Both the position numbers and the translations under genes were made by a program. Source: Flavobacterium sp. ov086 (lineage in GTDB: Bacteria > Bacteroidota > Bacteroidia > Flavobacteriales > Flavobacteriaceae). Taken from it: a stretch of DNA of 64,000 nt. Shown one piece after another: positions 37,953 to 46,085 of this stretch. The stretch covers positions 124,001-188,000 of the forward strand of contig NZ_FZNL01000008.1 of NCBI RefSeq assembly GCF_900187965.1. Reading direction: 5' to 3'. Every line of letters begins with the position of its first letter. Within the stretch, counting starts at the first letter, position 1. The notes beneath the pieces were generated by a model. It made no database searches, was not told the origin of the DNA, and saw nothing but the letters and a program-made list of their open reading frames with translations.

Positions 37953-38118
37953 GGGTTAAGTTTTTGGGGTTAACTTTTTTTGATTGTCTGGTTTCTTTTT
38001 TTATTGGCTTATTAAATCAAAAAAACTTTGTCCTTTTGATTTAGTTTGAATAGCCTTTAGTAACCATTCTTTTTATTTTCCTGATTAAAATTACAATGCA
38101 GATAAGGTCTTCGGTAAA

Positions 38119-38142
38119 AAAATGTCACGAGGCTGACATTTT
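38119..38142 (-). terminator. terminator after the biosynthetic genes
   Basis: A 9-bp stem AAAATGTCA / TGACATTTT with a six-base loop, followed on the minus strand by a T-run, lies between the PaaK-like gene and the LecA-like gene. It ends the long transcript from the radical SAM gene. Confidence 0.85.
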
Positions 38143-38218
38143 CACCCATAAGACGGATAATCAATGAAATAAAACTTTTTTTTAGAACCGAATAAGAATA
38201 TCGCTTTCTAAAAAACCA

Positions 38219-39415
38219 TTATCTCAAATCTAACAGTAAAGGTGTCTTAGTCGTATTGGGATCGATATACAATTCAGCAGCTGTAACCAGCAAAACATCG
38301 GCTTCTACACAATCTTCTGCGTCATTCAATAGTCTTTTCAGCTCGGCACATTTTTCCTTAATGAATTCCTGCCTTTTATCTTCAGCCACATTTTGTACCA
38401 TTAAAAATCGAACCACATCCTTAAAAAATTCATTAGTCGACAATTGAATCTGAAAAGCGTCAGCTTCACTTGCTAAAGAAAAAAACTTATCTAAATCGTG
38501 GTGTAGTTCACAGGTAATAAAAGACTTCGACTCTCTGGATTTTAATTCCAGAAAAGATTTCCCATCAAAATCGACCCATCGGCCCAAGTCGCCTATTGCA
38601 TATCTAAAAACTGGAAATCTTTTACGATAAGTATTGGTAACTGCAATGGTACCATATCCGTTTTCATCTGGATTCATGATTTCGACTATAATGCCTTTAA
38701 TCACGGAAAACAAGGATGGATTTTTACTGCAATTTGACCAGGCCCAGATTCCGGTTTCGGCAGAGCCATACATGGAATAAACATTTTGAGAACCGAATGT
38801 TTTTTGTAAAAATTCTTGTGTTTTAGGTCTTAAAAACTCGCCCGCATAAAATAAATTTTCTATTTCTACTTTAGTATTGTTCTCTTCTAAGAACTTTGCA
38901 AAACATAATAATTTTGAAGGAGTGCCAAATATAAAATCCGGTTTAAAATGTTTGGTTGCTTGTTGCATGTCGGTATAACTGGCATGCGAACTTAATGCTA
39001 AAGTCGTGGCCTGGCATTTTTCTAAAATATCATCCATAATAGCTGCCGTGCGATACATATCGGAATAACCAAAAATGTTCAGGGCAATTGTTTTGGAAGT
39101 AAAAAAATGGCTTCGGGTGAGTTCCTCTGCCAGTGCTAGCCGCTGATTATGATTTTCCTGAATGTCTACCGGAAAAACCAAAGGCTTTTGGGTACTTCCG
39201 CCGGAGCGCACCAAATACACACCCGTTTTTTCATTCTGAAGTTTAAACTTTGTATCTAAAATTGGCATTAATTCTTTTTTGCTTAACATGGGAGCTCCGG
39301 CTGCAAAATCATTTCCTTTATAGAATTCGACATACAAAGGATTTTGTTTTGCTAATTCAAAATAATTTTGAAATTCGGAGTGGTCTATTTTTGCGGGGAT
39401 ACAAACTGGATACAT
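38219..39415 (-). CDS. PaaK/LuxE-like adenylate-forming enzyme
   Basis: The 398-residue protein shows the adenylation signatures of phenylacetate-CoA ligase/LuxE-type enzymes: VRSGGSTQKPLVFPVD (P-loop-like A3 motif), FGTPSKLLCFAKFL, MYGSAETGIWAWS (A5) and FRYAIGDLGRWVDFDG (A7). Such enzymes activate a carboxylate as an acyl-AMP and pass it to a thiol or another acceptor. The substrate cannot be read. It is last in the run of biosynthetic genes that begins with the radical SAM protein, 12 bp after the glycosyltransferase. Confidence 0.83.
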   Translation of the reverse strand: MYPVCIPAKIDHSEFQNYFELAKQNPLYVEFYKGNDFAAGAPMLSKKELMPILDTKFKLQNEKTGVYLVRSGGSTQKPLVFPVDIQENHNQRLALAEELTRSHFFTSKTIALNIFGYSDMYRTAAIMDDILEKCQATTLALSSHASYTDMQQATKHFKPDFIFGTPSKLLCFAKFLEENNTKVEIENLFYAGEFLRPKTQEFLQKTFGSQNVYSMYGSAETGIWAWSNCSKNPSLFSVIKGIIVEIMNPDENGYGTIAVTNTYRKRFPVFRYAIGDLGRWVDFDGKSFLELKSRESKSFITCELHHDLDKFFSLASEADAFQIQLSTNEFFKDVVRFLMVQNVAEDKRQEFIKEKCAELKRLLNDAEDCVEADVLLVTAAELYIDPNTTKTPLLLDLR

Positions 39416-39427
39416 GACAGGGCGTTT

Positions 39428-40342
39428 TTATTTACTTCGTTTTTTTAAATAGTAACTGTTTTTAACTAAGAGTCTGTGATGCTTGAAAAGAAACAGAGCC
39501 TTTTCCTTCCACGACGGTAATCGCTTCATTGCGTGTGACAGCCATCGCTGCGACAACATTCCCATTAATTGCTGATCGTACCGATTTGTACTTTTATAAT
39601 ATCTTTTTATTGAAACAGGAATCTCCAATTCTTTCCAATTCGAATAGCTAATGCGGGACAAACTGCCTTCAACCTCTCTTACTTCGATGGAAGCTTTATT
39701 CAATAATCCAACACGGGACTGTGGAGGTATATTTTTTAAAACACGATACCAAAAATCAATTCCTTCATTTAAGGAAACATCAGTCTCATAGCGAATGTTT
39801 TTCAGGTATTTTTTTCGAATTACCACATTACTGCCGACTCCCATAATAAAATCCGGAGCACTAACGGTGTGCAACGGATCCGGTATTAAAAACAGATCAT
39901 TAGAAAGGGAAATCAATTCTTTTTCAAACGATTTGATCTTGGGCAAATAATAATTGGAAGGAATCAATACAATTCCAAGAATCAAAACGTCTATTTTCTC
40001 CTGCTCCATAATAGCATTAACATCGCTTAAACAAGAAGAAATGTAACAATCGTCTGCATCCAAAAAACTTATAATATCTCCAGTTGCCAGTTCTATCCCC
40101 GTGTTTCTCGCATTGCCCGGACCTTTGTTTTCTTTTAATTCAATGATCTGAATGTCTGTTTGTAAAAACTGTGGGGCAAAAAAGGACAAGGAATCTTTTA
40201 AATTAATCAGGCTCTGGTCTGAACTAAAATCATCTACAATAATAATTTGCGCCGCTTTTTTTTCCTGAAAAGCCAAGGACTTAATCGTATCAAAGATGTA
40301 GGCTTCCTTATTATAAAGAGGTATAACAACTGTATGTTTCAT
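39428..40342 (-). CDS. family 2 glycosyltransferase
   Basis: A GT-A fold enzyme of 304 residues. TVVIPLYNKEAYIFDTIKSLAFQ and IIIVDDFSSDQS start the domain, NKGPGNARNTGIELATGDIISFLDADD supplies the DXD motif (DAD), and a variable C-terminal part follows. The sugar and acceptor are unknown. In this island it could decorate the small peptides or a glycolipid; that is inference. It starts 5 bp after the ATP-grasp-like gene. Confidence 0.9.
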   Translation of the reverse strand: MKHTVVIPLYNKEAYIFDTIKSLAFQEKKAAQIIIVDDFSSDQSLINLKDSLSFFAPQFLQTDIQIIELKENKGPGNARNTGIELATGDIISFLDADDCYISSCLSDVNAIMEQEKIDVLILGIVLIPSNYYLPKIKSFEKELISLSNDLFLIPDPLHTVSAPDFIMGVGSNVVIRKKYLKNIRYETDVSLNEGIDFWYRVLKNIPPQSRVGLLNKASIEVREVEGSLSRISYSNWKELEIPVSIKRYYKSTNRYDQQLMGMLSQRWLSHAMKRLPSWKEKALFLFKHHRLLVKNSYYLKKRSK

Positions 40343-40347
40343 ATTTT

Positions 40348-41577
40348 TTATTGTGCTACTATTGGATAAATCAAAGCTCTTCCCTGGTGTACATTTACAA
40401 CAGACTCATCTGAGCCTCGAAATATCCCGGATCCATACGTTTTGTCATGTTTACACAACAACATCCCCACTAAATAAATCTGACGATTATTCTGGACATC
40501 GTTAAATTCTTTTTGGTCTACAAAATGCTGAATCATGTATTTATTCCAATTTTCTTTGATAATAGTATTCCAGTCTTCGGTTGTGCAATCATTTTTCACA
40601 TAGGCTCCAATTCCTCGTCCTCCGCTGTTTAATTTTAAGATCAAATTCTCTTCAGAATTGATAAAGGCATCACAACCGGCAGGATCAGTAATCACAAAAC
40701 TTGGGATGAGATAATCCTGCAAAAAGCCATAATCCTCTTCACTCAAATAATCGAGCATGATTTGTGCATCGTACATTACCGCCAAAACCCTTTTATCATG
40801 GATTAAAATTAAAGTTCGAATATCATTGAAATAGCAGTTTTCTTCGATTAGCTTATCCAACACATCCGGACTTATTTTTTTCAGTTCTTCGCGATCCATT
40901 TCCAGTATAAATTGCAAAACTGGTATTCCGTTTACCTGTATTGAATTATCTGAAACGATTAGATCCTGAGGTCTTGCAGAAATTAGTTCAATTTTTAGTT
41001 TTGCTAATTCCCTTTGAAGATTGAAAATATCGCTTCCCTTTTCATCATCATGAATAAGTGCTACTTTTTTATGTGGAGCAAACTGATGGTATATATCGTT
41101 AACAAGATTTTCTAAAGCCGTATCTCTGGTATTTAAACTGCCTTCAGAAGTATTGGTCTGATTGTTCATCAATTGCGCATAATAACTAATCATCCAGCCG
41201 TTTAACGGATATCGAGCTCCTATTTCGCAGATTTTTGGCTGATCATTTTTGTCATATAAAAAATCAGGGCGGTAAAAACCCTGATTGTATATTTGGCTAT
41301 TACTTTTTCTCAATAAAGCTTCAAGGTCATTATCCAGTTGATAATAGTTCCGAATTCTGTCGTCTTCAAAATAATTCAAAACAATTGCTTTACAGGCTTT
41401 GTTTAAAACAGTACATAAGCGATTCATTTGCCCGCTATATTCCGCAGACAGAATTACAGAAGAATTAGCAAAAGAATCTCTGCCTAATACTGTACCTTTC
41501 TTAAAATATTGAAAAAACAACTGATCCCACTTTTCTTGTTTATCAGTCTGGTTTTGTTGCAATTTAATTTTTGACAT
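40348..41577 (-). CDS. ATP-grasp-like protein (circularly permuted type?)
   Basis: The 409-residue protein has FYRPDFLYDKNDQPKICEIGARYPLNGW early on and ENLILKLNSGGRGIGAYVKND in the C-terminal third, with a nucleotide-binding glycine-rich loop (SGGRGIGAYVK) and a downstream YMIQHFVDQKEF. This order resembles glutathionylspermidine-synthase-like or other permuted ATP-grasp ligases, which activate carboxylates as acyl phosphates for amide bonds. No closer family can be named. It sits between the possible haem-oxygenase-fold protein and a glycosyltransferase. Confidence 0.66.
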   Translation of the reverse strand: MSKIKLQQNQTDKQEKWDQLFFQYFKKGTVLGRDSFANSSVILSAEYSGQMNRLCTVLNKACKAIVLNYFEDDRIRNYYQLDNDLEALLRKSNSQIYNQGFYRPDFLYDKNDQPKICEIGARYPLNGWMISYYAQLMNNQTNTSEGSLNTRDTALENLVNDIYHQFAPHKKVALIHDDEKGSDIFNLQRELAKLKIELISARPQDLIVSDNSIQVNGIPVLQFILEMDREELKKISPDVLDKLIEENCYFNDIRTLILIHDKRVLAVMYDAQIMLDYLSEEDYGFLQDYLIPSFVITDPAGCDAFINSEENLILKLNSGGRGIGAYVKNDCTTEDWNTIIKENWNKYMIQHFVDQKEFNDVQNNRQIYLVGMLLCKHDKTYGSGIFRGSDESVVNVHQGRALIYPIVAQ

Positions 41578-41626
41578 ACTGCGTAGAAGTTTATTTCTTT
41601 GTAATAATTATTGTTGGTATATGGAT

Positions 41627-42439
41627 TTAAAAACTCAATTCTTCCACTTCCATAAGATCCACCATAACAGCCGATTTCTTAGCTAAATAGTCGTTAACAA
41701 TTGATTCTAAATCATACGCTTCAAGGTCAACATTCATTGCTTTTGCATAGTGGAAAATAGAATTAACGGCAAAGAAGAAATGGTTTTTCTCTGTTGGACC
41801 ACAATGAACGCTTATCCAGGCCAGTGTTTTATCACTTTCTTCTTCAGTGAAACCATAATCGTTTGCCAGCCAGGATTGGAATTTTGGCAATATCAATTCC
41901 ACTTCGCCATGCGTATAAATTTCATGTATCAAAGTGGTCAATAAAGCGATCATGATGTCTTTATTTCGAAGCGAGTTTTGATCTTTCCAAGCTTTAAAAT
42001 CACAAGCACTTTGATTTAAATATCGGCGTGAAAGCCAGTCATCATTTGTACAAATCGTAGTTGCCATAGTATAAAATAACTGCGAATGCAAAATTCTCCC
42101 AACAACCGCCAGATCTTCATCAACAATTCGGTTTAAACTGGTGATGGACTGCAATAGTGCTTTTTCGTCTGCAATAGATTGGTTTTTATGAACCAGCATG
42201 GTCATGCGGTTGCTAATTCCGGAAACGGTCATTGCACTGTTATTAGTTTGGCTCCAACTGTGAAAAAAACGCTGTAAACGCTCTTTATCCTGAACTTTCG
42301 AGGTCAATTGATTGAAACTTTTTTCAATTTTTGAAAATGCCTCTTCCTGATTTGGAAGGAATTTTAATAATTGATCTTTTAAATGTGATTCTTCCATTCC
42401 TTCAAGAACCGGAAGAATAATTGAACTTAAACTAGCCAT
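41627..42439 (-). CDS. hypothetical protein, possibly haem-oxygenase fold
   Basis: The 270-residue, all-helical cytosolic protein contains IHEIYTHGEVELILPKFQSWL and HCGPTEKNHFFFAVNSIFHYAKA. The spaced His/Glu residues recall haem-oxygenase-like diiron enzymes (PqqC/CADD/HDO type), but the residue spacing does not match the canonical E-x6-H then H-x3-D/E-x2-H pattern exactly. The call is tentative. If right, it would oxidise a substrate of the island pathway. It could equally be a structural helical protein. Confidence 0.45.
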   Translation of the reverse strand: MASLSSIILPVLEGMEESHLKDQLLKFLPNQEEAFSKIEKSFNQLTSKVQDKERLQRFFHSWSQTNNSAMTVSGISNRMTMLVHKNQSIADEKALLQSITSLNRIVDEDLAVVGRILHSQLFYTMATTICTNDDWLSRRYLNQSACDFKAWKDQNSLRNKDIMIALLTTLIHEIYTHGEVELILPKFQSWLANDYGFTEEESDKTLAWISVHCGPTEKNHFFFAVNSIFHYAKAMNVDLEAYDLESIVNDYLAKKSAVMVDLMEVEELSF

Positions 42440-42474
42440 AACTTTTTAATTTTAGATTATTTATTGATTTTGAT

Positions 42475-43053
42475 TTATTTAGCAGATTTAGAGCGGTAAT
42501 ATTTAATTTTCCGGATCACATCAATGTCTTTAAAATGATATTGTTCTAACCATTGGGCCTCATCAAAAAAGATGCAGCGGGACTCGGCAATTACAATAAT
42601 CGTCTTGTTTAAAGAGATCTGATATAGTTTATCCAATAAAGCCGCATATTGAAAATCGTAAAGAGGATTGTACAGATAAAAAACATTCCCATCGGAAACA
42701 TCAGTCTTTAAGATATCGCCTGAAATTGCCCTACCATTTGTGATTCCTTCTTTTTCGATTAAATCAACACAAACTTTGTTTCGTTCTTCGAGAATTTCAA
42801 TTCCTATAAACTGAGCATCCGGATATTTTACAGCTCCATATAAAATGATATTTCCATAGCCTGAGCCTAAATCATAAAACACTGTTTTGTCTGTGATTGG
42901 AATAGGATCAAAAAGATCATCCAAAAAACTGGAAGATCCATACCGGTAAGAATTCAGACCGTACTTAATGGTAATATCCGAAAGGCTTAAACCTTCTTCA
43001 ATATGATGTGAATGCTGATCAATTTCAGATTGAATATTTTTTAACTGCTCCAT
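42475..43053 (-). CDS. class I SAM-dependent methyltransferase
   Basis: The 192-residue protein has motif I VFYDLGSGYGNI (residues 58-69), the acidic FIGIEILEERN loop, GDILKTD and a NPLYDFQYAALLDKLY motif that replaces the usual post-motif II segment. DLGSGYG is like that of Dot1/histone-type and other protein methyltransferases, though the acceptor is unknown. It begins 1 base after the radical SAM stop, so the two are translated together and act in one pathway. Confidence 0.85.
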   Translation of the reverse strand: MEQLKNIQSEIDQHSHHIEEGLSLSDITIKYGLNSYRYGSSSFLDDLFDPIPITDKTVFYDLGSGYGNIILYGAVKYPDAQFIGIEILEERNKVCVDLIEKEGITNGRAISGDILKTDVSDGNVFYLYNPLYDFQYAALLDKLYQISLNKTIIVIAESRCIFFDEAQWLEQYHFKDIDVIRKIKYYRSKSAK

Positions 43054-43054
43054 A

Positions 43055-44485
43055 TTATTTCATCATTAACAGTTCTAATTTTTCCAATGAGCGTTTTGCT
43101 TTTTCCATCTTAACAGCATATTCGTTATTTACCTTTTCAATGTCAGCATTGCAAAAAGTACAAGTATGTTCTTCTTCATAGACGTAATTGTCACAGCCAT
43201 TGCATAACTTCAGTGCTTTTGGTATTCTCGGAACTCTGTCTGTATGGTCTGATGGTGGAATTACAGGAGTATCGTTAGGGGATTGTATTTCTACAATTTC
43301 TCCTTTTTCATTTTCAACTATGATTTCAAAAAGCCCAATATCAAAAGAGAGACCCGGTGCTTCTTGTGTTTTTCTTATTCTTTCTCTAAGTCCTTTCTTT
43401 TTTAACTCGAGAGCGCGATGGTGGCAAAAAGGATTGTTCCCTCTTTTACCAAACAACACGTGACTTGTCCAGGTACAGCCTGCCAGACAAGAAGATTCGT
43501 AATAGCAGCCTTTGCAGCCTCCCCATAACTCTTCTTTATTTCTATATCTGGAGAAAACCATCTCTTCGCTGTATTTCCAGATATCCTCTAGCTTCATGTC
43601 TTTTACATTACCTCCTGTGTACACACTCGTTGGTAATGACGGACAGCCTTTAATTTTTCCGTCGGCTTCAATTCCTAGTCCTGTATGTCCTGCGGAACAT
43701 CCTGTATAATATTTTTCATTACCCTGTCTCCAGATATGTTCGTACGGCCCAAAATAACCAATGTTATTTCCTGCCTGTATCAACACATTATTCACTAAGG
43801 CTTTACGATAAATGACAATGAGATTGTCATAAAAATCATTTAATTCATAAGGCTGCACTATCAATTCTTCCGAATTGTCAACGGCATTTCCCATGGCAAC
43901 AGCAAGCTGTATTTGCCAGTTTTTCACTCCATTTTCAATTAAAACATCCAGTAATTCATTCAGCTCATTTTTACTCCTTTTAGTAATTACAGTATTCACA
44001 CTAGATGGTATATTGTGTTTTTTAAGCAGTTGCAGACAATTTATTACGTGTTCGAAAGAATCTCTTCTTCCTCGTATTTTATTGTGAGTTTCCGGCATTC
44101 CGTCGATAGAAACACCAATATTTCGTATTCCTGCTTTTTTCGCATCAACAATTCGCTCTTCGGTTAAATTGTAAGCACCGGACTGCATCGAGCATTCGAT
44201 TCCGCTTTGGTGTATTCTTTCAATAATTTCGAGCCAGTCTTTTCTTAAAAAAGCTTCTCCTCCAATAATAGTAATTTCTCTGGTGCCAAGACGTTTAAGA
44301 CTATCAATAACACCAAAACATTGTTCCGTCGTTAATTCACCCGGCCTTACCTTTCCGGCTCTGGATCCGCAATGCGAGCATTTCAGATTACAGGCTAATG
44401 TTATTTCCCATACTACATGAACGGGGGTGGCAGTTTTGTAATCATCTCTTACTCTGTATCGTGTTGAGGTCTTAATAGTATCCAT
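43055..44485 (-). CDS. radical SAM/SPASM peptide-maturase-like protein
   Basis: 476 residues. The radical SAM cluster motif CNLKCSHC (C32, C36, C39) opens a core with IIGGEAFLRKDW, SIDGMPETHNKIRG and INTVITKR-type strands. A SPASM-like set follows: CSAGHTGLGIEADGKIKGCPS, then CKGCYYESSCLAGCTW and the CHHRALELKKKG end. A C-terminal extension carries a zinc-ribbon-like CNGC...CTFC (C428, C431, C442, C445). Members of the group described as GDL-motif-peptide-associated maturases sit beside small GDL proteins. The two DUF1843-like genes immediately upstream fit that setting. The modification is unknown. Confidence 0.85.
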   Translation of the reverse strand: MDTIKTSTRYRVRDDYKTATPVHVVWEITLACNLKCSHCGSRAGKVRPGELTTEQCFGVIDSLKRLGTREITIIGGEAFLRKDWLEIIERIHQSGIECSMQSGAYNLTEERIVDAKKAGIRNIGVSIDGMPETHNKIRGRRDSFEHVINCLQLLKKHNIPSSVNTVITKRSKNELNELLDVLIENGVKNWQIQLAVAMGNAVDNSEELIVQPYELNDFYDNLIVIYRKALVNNVLIQAGNNIGYFGPYEHIWRQGNEKYYTGCSAGHTGLGIEADGKIKGCPSLPTSVYTGGNVKDMKLEDIWKYSEEMVFSRYRNKEELWGGCKGCYYESSCLAGCTWTSHVLFGKRGNNPFCHHRALELKKKGLRERIRKTQEAPGLSFDIGLFEIIVENEKGEIVEIQSPNDTPVIPPSDHTDRVPRIPKALKLCNGCDNYVYEEEHTCTFCNADIEKVNNEYAVKMEKAKRSLEKLELLMMK

Positions 44486-44516
44486 CTTAGTTTTGTTTAC
44501 GGTTTGACAATTAATT

Positions 44517-44557
44517 AAAAGACGGTTTAAGAAGTAAAACTTGATAAACCGTCTTTT
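44517..44557 (-). terminator. attenuator-type terminator before the maturase
   Basis: A 13-bp stem AAAAGACGGTTTA / TAAACCGTCTTTT with T-runs separates the small DUF1843-like gene from the radical SAM gene. Such a hairpin lets the peptide gene be transcribed in excess over the downstream enzymes. Confidence 0.85.
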
Positions 44558-44564
44558 GTAAAGA

Positions 44565-44735
44565 TTACTTTCTAAAAGTGTCGATTGCTTCTAGCAATTC
44601 TAACAACGCTGCGTGTAAATCTTTTTGTTCTCTTACAGTTTGTTTCGCCTGTTCGGCTACTGCCTTCATTTTTTCTAAATCATTCGAAGCGATCGCCTCT
44701 CTGATTCCTGCTGCGTAAAGCATTGTTACTCCCAT
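44565..44735 (-). CDS. DUF1843-like small protein, copy 2
   Basis: A 56-residue protein that starts MGVTMLYAAGIREAIASND, with a helical core, a KDL in place of the GDL of its sister, and the end ALLELLEAIDTFRK. It shares about two thirds of its residues with the gene at 44831. It is too short for the supplied ORF set and was read directly. It is the nearest gene to the radical SAM protein (80 bp) and has the shared leader 26 bases ahead of its start. It may be a maturase substrate or a partner. Confidence 0.82.
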   Translation of the reverse strand: MGVTMLYAAGIREAIASNDLEKMKAVAEQAKQTVREQKDLHAALLELLEAIDTFRK

Positions 44736-44760
44736 AATAGTTTGTTTTTTGTTTTTTAGT

Positions 44761-44830
44761 CCTACTCTTAAGGTTTTTCAGCTACACCCTTGTTTTACTG
44801 TACAAGTCAGTTTGTTTTTAGAGGGCTCTA
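44761..44830 (-). promoter_or_regulatory. structured leader motif, copy C
   Basis: It begins directly after the stop of copy 1 of the small gene. On the minus strand it has a TAGAG/CTCTA hairpin, an ACTG/CAGT hairpin, then AAGG...CCTT with loop ending GCTGAAAAA, and TTAAGAGTAGG before the small gene's start. AAGG/CCTT replaces AGGC/GCCT of copies A and D, a compensatory change. Confidence 0.78.
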
Positions 44831-45007
44831 TTATTTTTTATTTTTTAGAGCGTCTATCGCATCCAGCAATTCTAACAAAGCACCACCCAGATCTCCCTGG
44901 TCTTTTATTGTTTTTTTGGCTTGCTCGGCAATAGCCTGCATTTTAGTCAGATCGTTTGAAGCTATAGCTTCTCTGATAGCGACACCATAAGGCATAATTA
45001 CTCCCAT
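44831..45007 (-). CDS. DUF1843-like small protein, copy 1 (GDL motif)
   Basis: A 58-residue protein starting MGVIMPYGVAIREAIASND, with KDQGDLGGALLELLDAI in the C-terminal half and an Asn/Lys tail. The PYGVAIREAI start, an amphipathic helix, and a second helix after GDL match the DUF1843 family as I know it. Family function is unknown. The tandem arrangement with a second copy and the adjacent radical SAM protein suggests a ribosomally made, modified peptide, but no leader/core boundary is visible. Confidence 0.85.
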   Translation of the reverse strand: MGVIMPYGVAIREAIASNDLTKMQAIAEQAKKTIKDQGDLGGALLELLDAIDALKNKK

Positions 45008-45045
45008 AGTTGTTGTTTTTAGCGGTTATTACTTATTTGTAAAAA

Positions 45046-45090
45046 GGATATCTCTTTTATAAAAAATGCTTTTCTATACAAGAGATATCC
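45046..45090 (-). terminator. terminator after the 45099-45752 gene
   Basis: An 11-bp perfect stem GGATATCTCTT / AAGAGATATCC (45046-45056 and 45080-45090) followed on the minus strand by a T-run closes the first gene of the island. Confidence 0.82.
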
Positions 45091-45098
45091 CTCTTTCT

Positions 45099-45752
45099 TT
45101 ACTCATTCGAACCAAATTGATGCAGAAAAATCGCAGGCTCATTTGGATTCAAACAAGTTAAATGCCCAAAAGTGACTGTTTTTCCTTCTTTGTTTTTTCC
45201 TGAAATGATGATATTTTTCATCCCAACCACTAATTTTCCTGAACGATTACCGCTGATTACCTCAACTCCCATTTCGTGAGGCGTACCTGTTCTGGTTGCA
45301 ATAACATTACCTGAACCATTTTCAATTAACAGTCTCTCTCCTATTGCCGGTGCAGGAAATAGCTGAGAAACAGTAATATCAGTTAGAGGGCCAAGTGTGA
45401 TATAAGGCGGTACACTTACTGCGCTAATCGCTTCTGAATTTGGCTGATTAAGTGTTATAGTTCTGCCAAACTCTGCTTCGTTAGTTACATTTGTACTATA
45501 CATCCACGGAGTTGTAAATGGAGTACCATCTTCTGTCTCTCCAATTGCTACATACTTCTGGTGTATGCCAAGTTTAGAATTTTTAGTCTGTAAATCTAGA
45601 TTGTAGAATACTGACCTGATAAGTGTACCAACAGCGTAGGTTCCGCTGGCTCCTTCCACAACCGGAAGAATAACGGGTCCAACGCCCCCACCATTCCAAT
45701 CGATATACGGATACACATTTACATTTTTTACTTTTACTGGTATTGCTTGCAT
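45099..45752 (-). CDS. hypothetical first gene of the island
   Basis: A 217-residue protein of no family I recognise. It has no signal peptide, a beta-rich composition with many Gly/Pro/Thr residues, and a GVGPVILPVVEGASGTYAVG start with WNGGG. It begins about 20 bases after the fourth copy of the shared leader (45770-45850) and has its own terminator, so it can be expressed alone. Like the other leader-bearing genes it is not an obvious enzyme and may be a structural product. Confidence 0.72.
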   Translation of the reverse strand: MQAIPVKVKNVNVYPYIDWNGGGVGPVILPVVEGASGTYAVGTLIRSVFYNLDLQTKNSKLGIHQKYVAIGETEDGTPFTTPWMYSTNVTNEAEFGRTITLNQPNSEAISAVSVPPYITLGPLTDITVSQLFPAPAIGERLLIENGSGNVIATRTGTPHEMGVEVISGNRSGKLVVGMKNIIISGKNKEGKTVTFGHLTCLNPNEPAIFLHQFGSNE

Positions 45753-45769
45753 GATAATTAATTTTTGGT

Positions 45770-45850
45770 CCTACTCATGAGGCTTTTCAGATCCGCCTTC
45801 GCCTTTAACTGTGCGAAACAGTTCGTTTTTTCAGTGGGTTCTGCTCCACT
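45770..45850 (-). promoter_or_regulatory. structured leader motif, copy D
   Basis: The most complete copy. On the minus strand it has the hairpin AGTGG...CCACT with GAGCAGAAC in the loop, the hairpin AACTG...CAGTT, the stem AGGC...GCCT with loop ending CTGAAAA, then TCATGAGTAGG before the ATG at 45752. A TAGCTTTG that resembles a -7 promoter box lies upstream at 45920-45927 on the minus strand. Confidence 0.82.
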
Positions 45851-45969
45851 CTTTCATTTTTTACTCATCACTTGATAATGAGCGATTTAGAAAACTAATT
45901 TTTCTTTAATTTTCTATATCAAAGCTATTTTAGATAGGAAGATGTAAGAAAAAAAATGTAATAAGATGA

Positions 45970-46014
45970 GAATTATCTGTCATAAGACACTAAAAACATG
46001 ACATAAGATAATTC
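45970..46014. promoter_or_regulatory. inverted repeat between divergent transcripts
   Basis: GAATTATCTGTCAT (45970-45983) faces ATGAC...AGATAATTC (45998-46014) with only a 3-base insertion. It lies between the minus-strand island and the plus-strand GbsR/MarR operon, so it could be an operator for either side or both. Confidence 0.65.
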
Positions 46015-46034
46015 TTAAAAAAAACTCATTAAAT

Positions 46035-46081
46035 AAACTTTCATTTATTTTTGAAAGTTTAAAAACTTTTACTTACATTTG
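46035..46081 (+). promoter_or_regulatory. promoter with overlapping palindrome, regulator gene
   Basis: AAACTTTC-N10-GAAAGTTT (46035-46060) overlaps the -33 TTTG at 46050-46053. TACATTTG at 46074-46081 is the -7 box, with a 20-base spacer. The predicted start is at or next to the ATG at 46086, so the message may be leaderless. The palindrome position fits autorepression. Confidence 0.7.
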
Positions 46082-46085
46082 TTTC

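Noticed and set aside
41627..42439. Confident haem-oxygenase-like diiron oxidase
   Set aside because: The His/Glu spacing does not match the canonical ligand pattern, so it is kept only as a tentative call.
33962..45850. The four leader copies taken as transposon ends or a mobile repeat
   Set aside because: All four have the same orientation relative to the downstream gene and nearly the same distance from its ATG, and none flanks a transposase; this fits a cis-acting RNA better.
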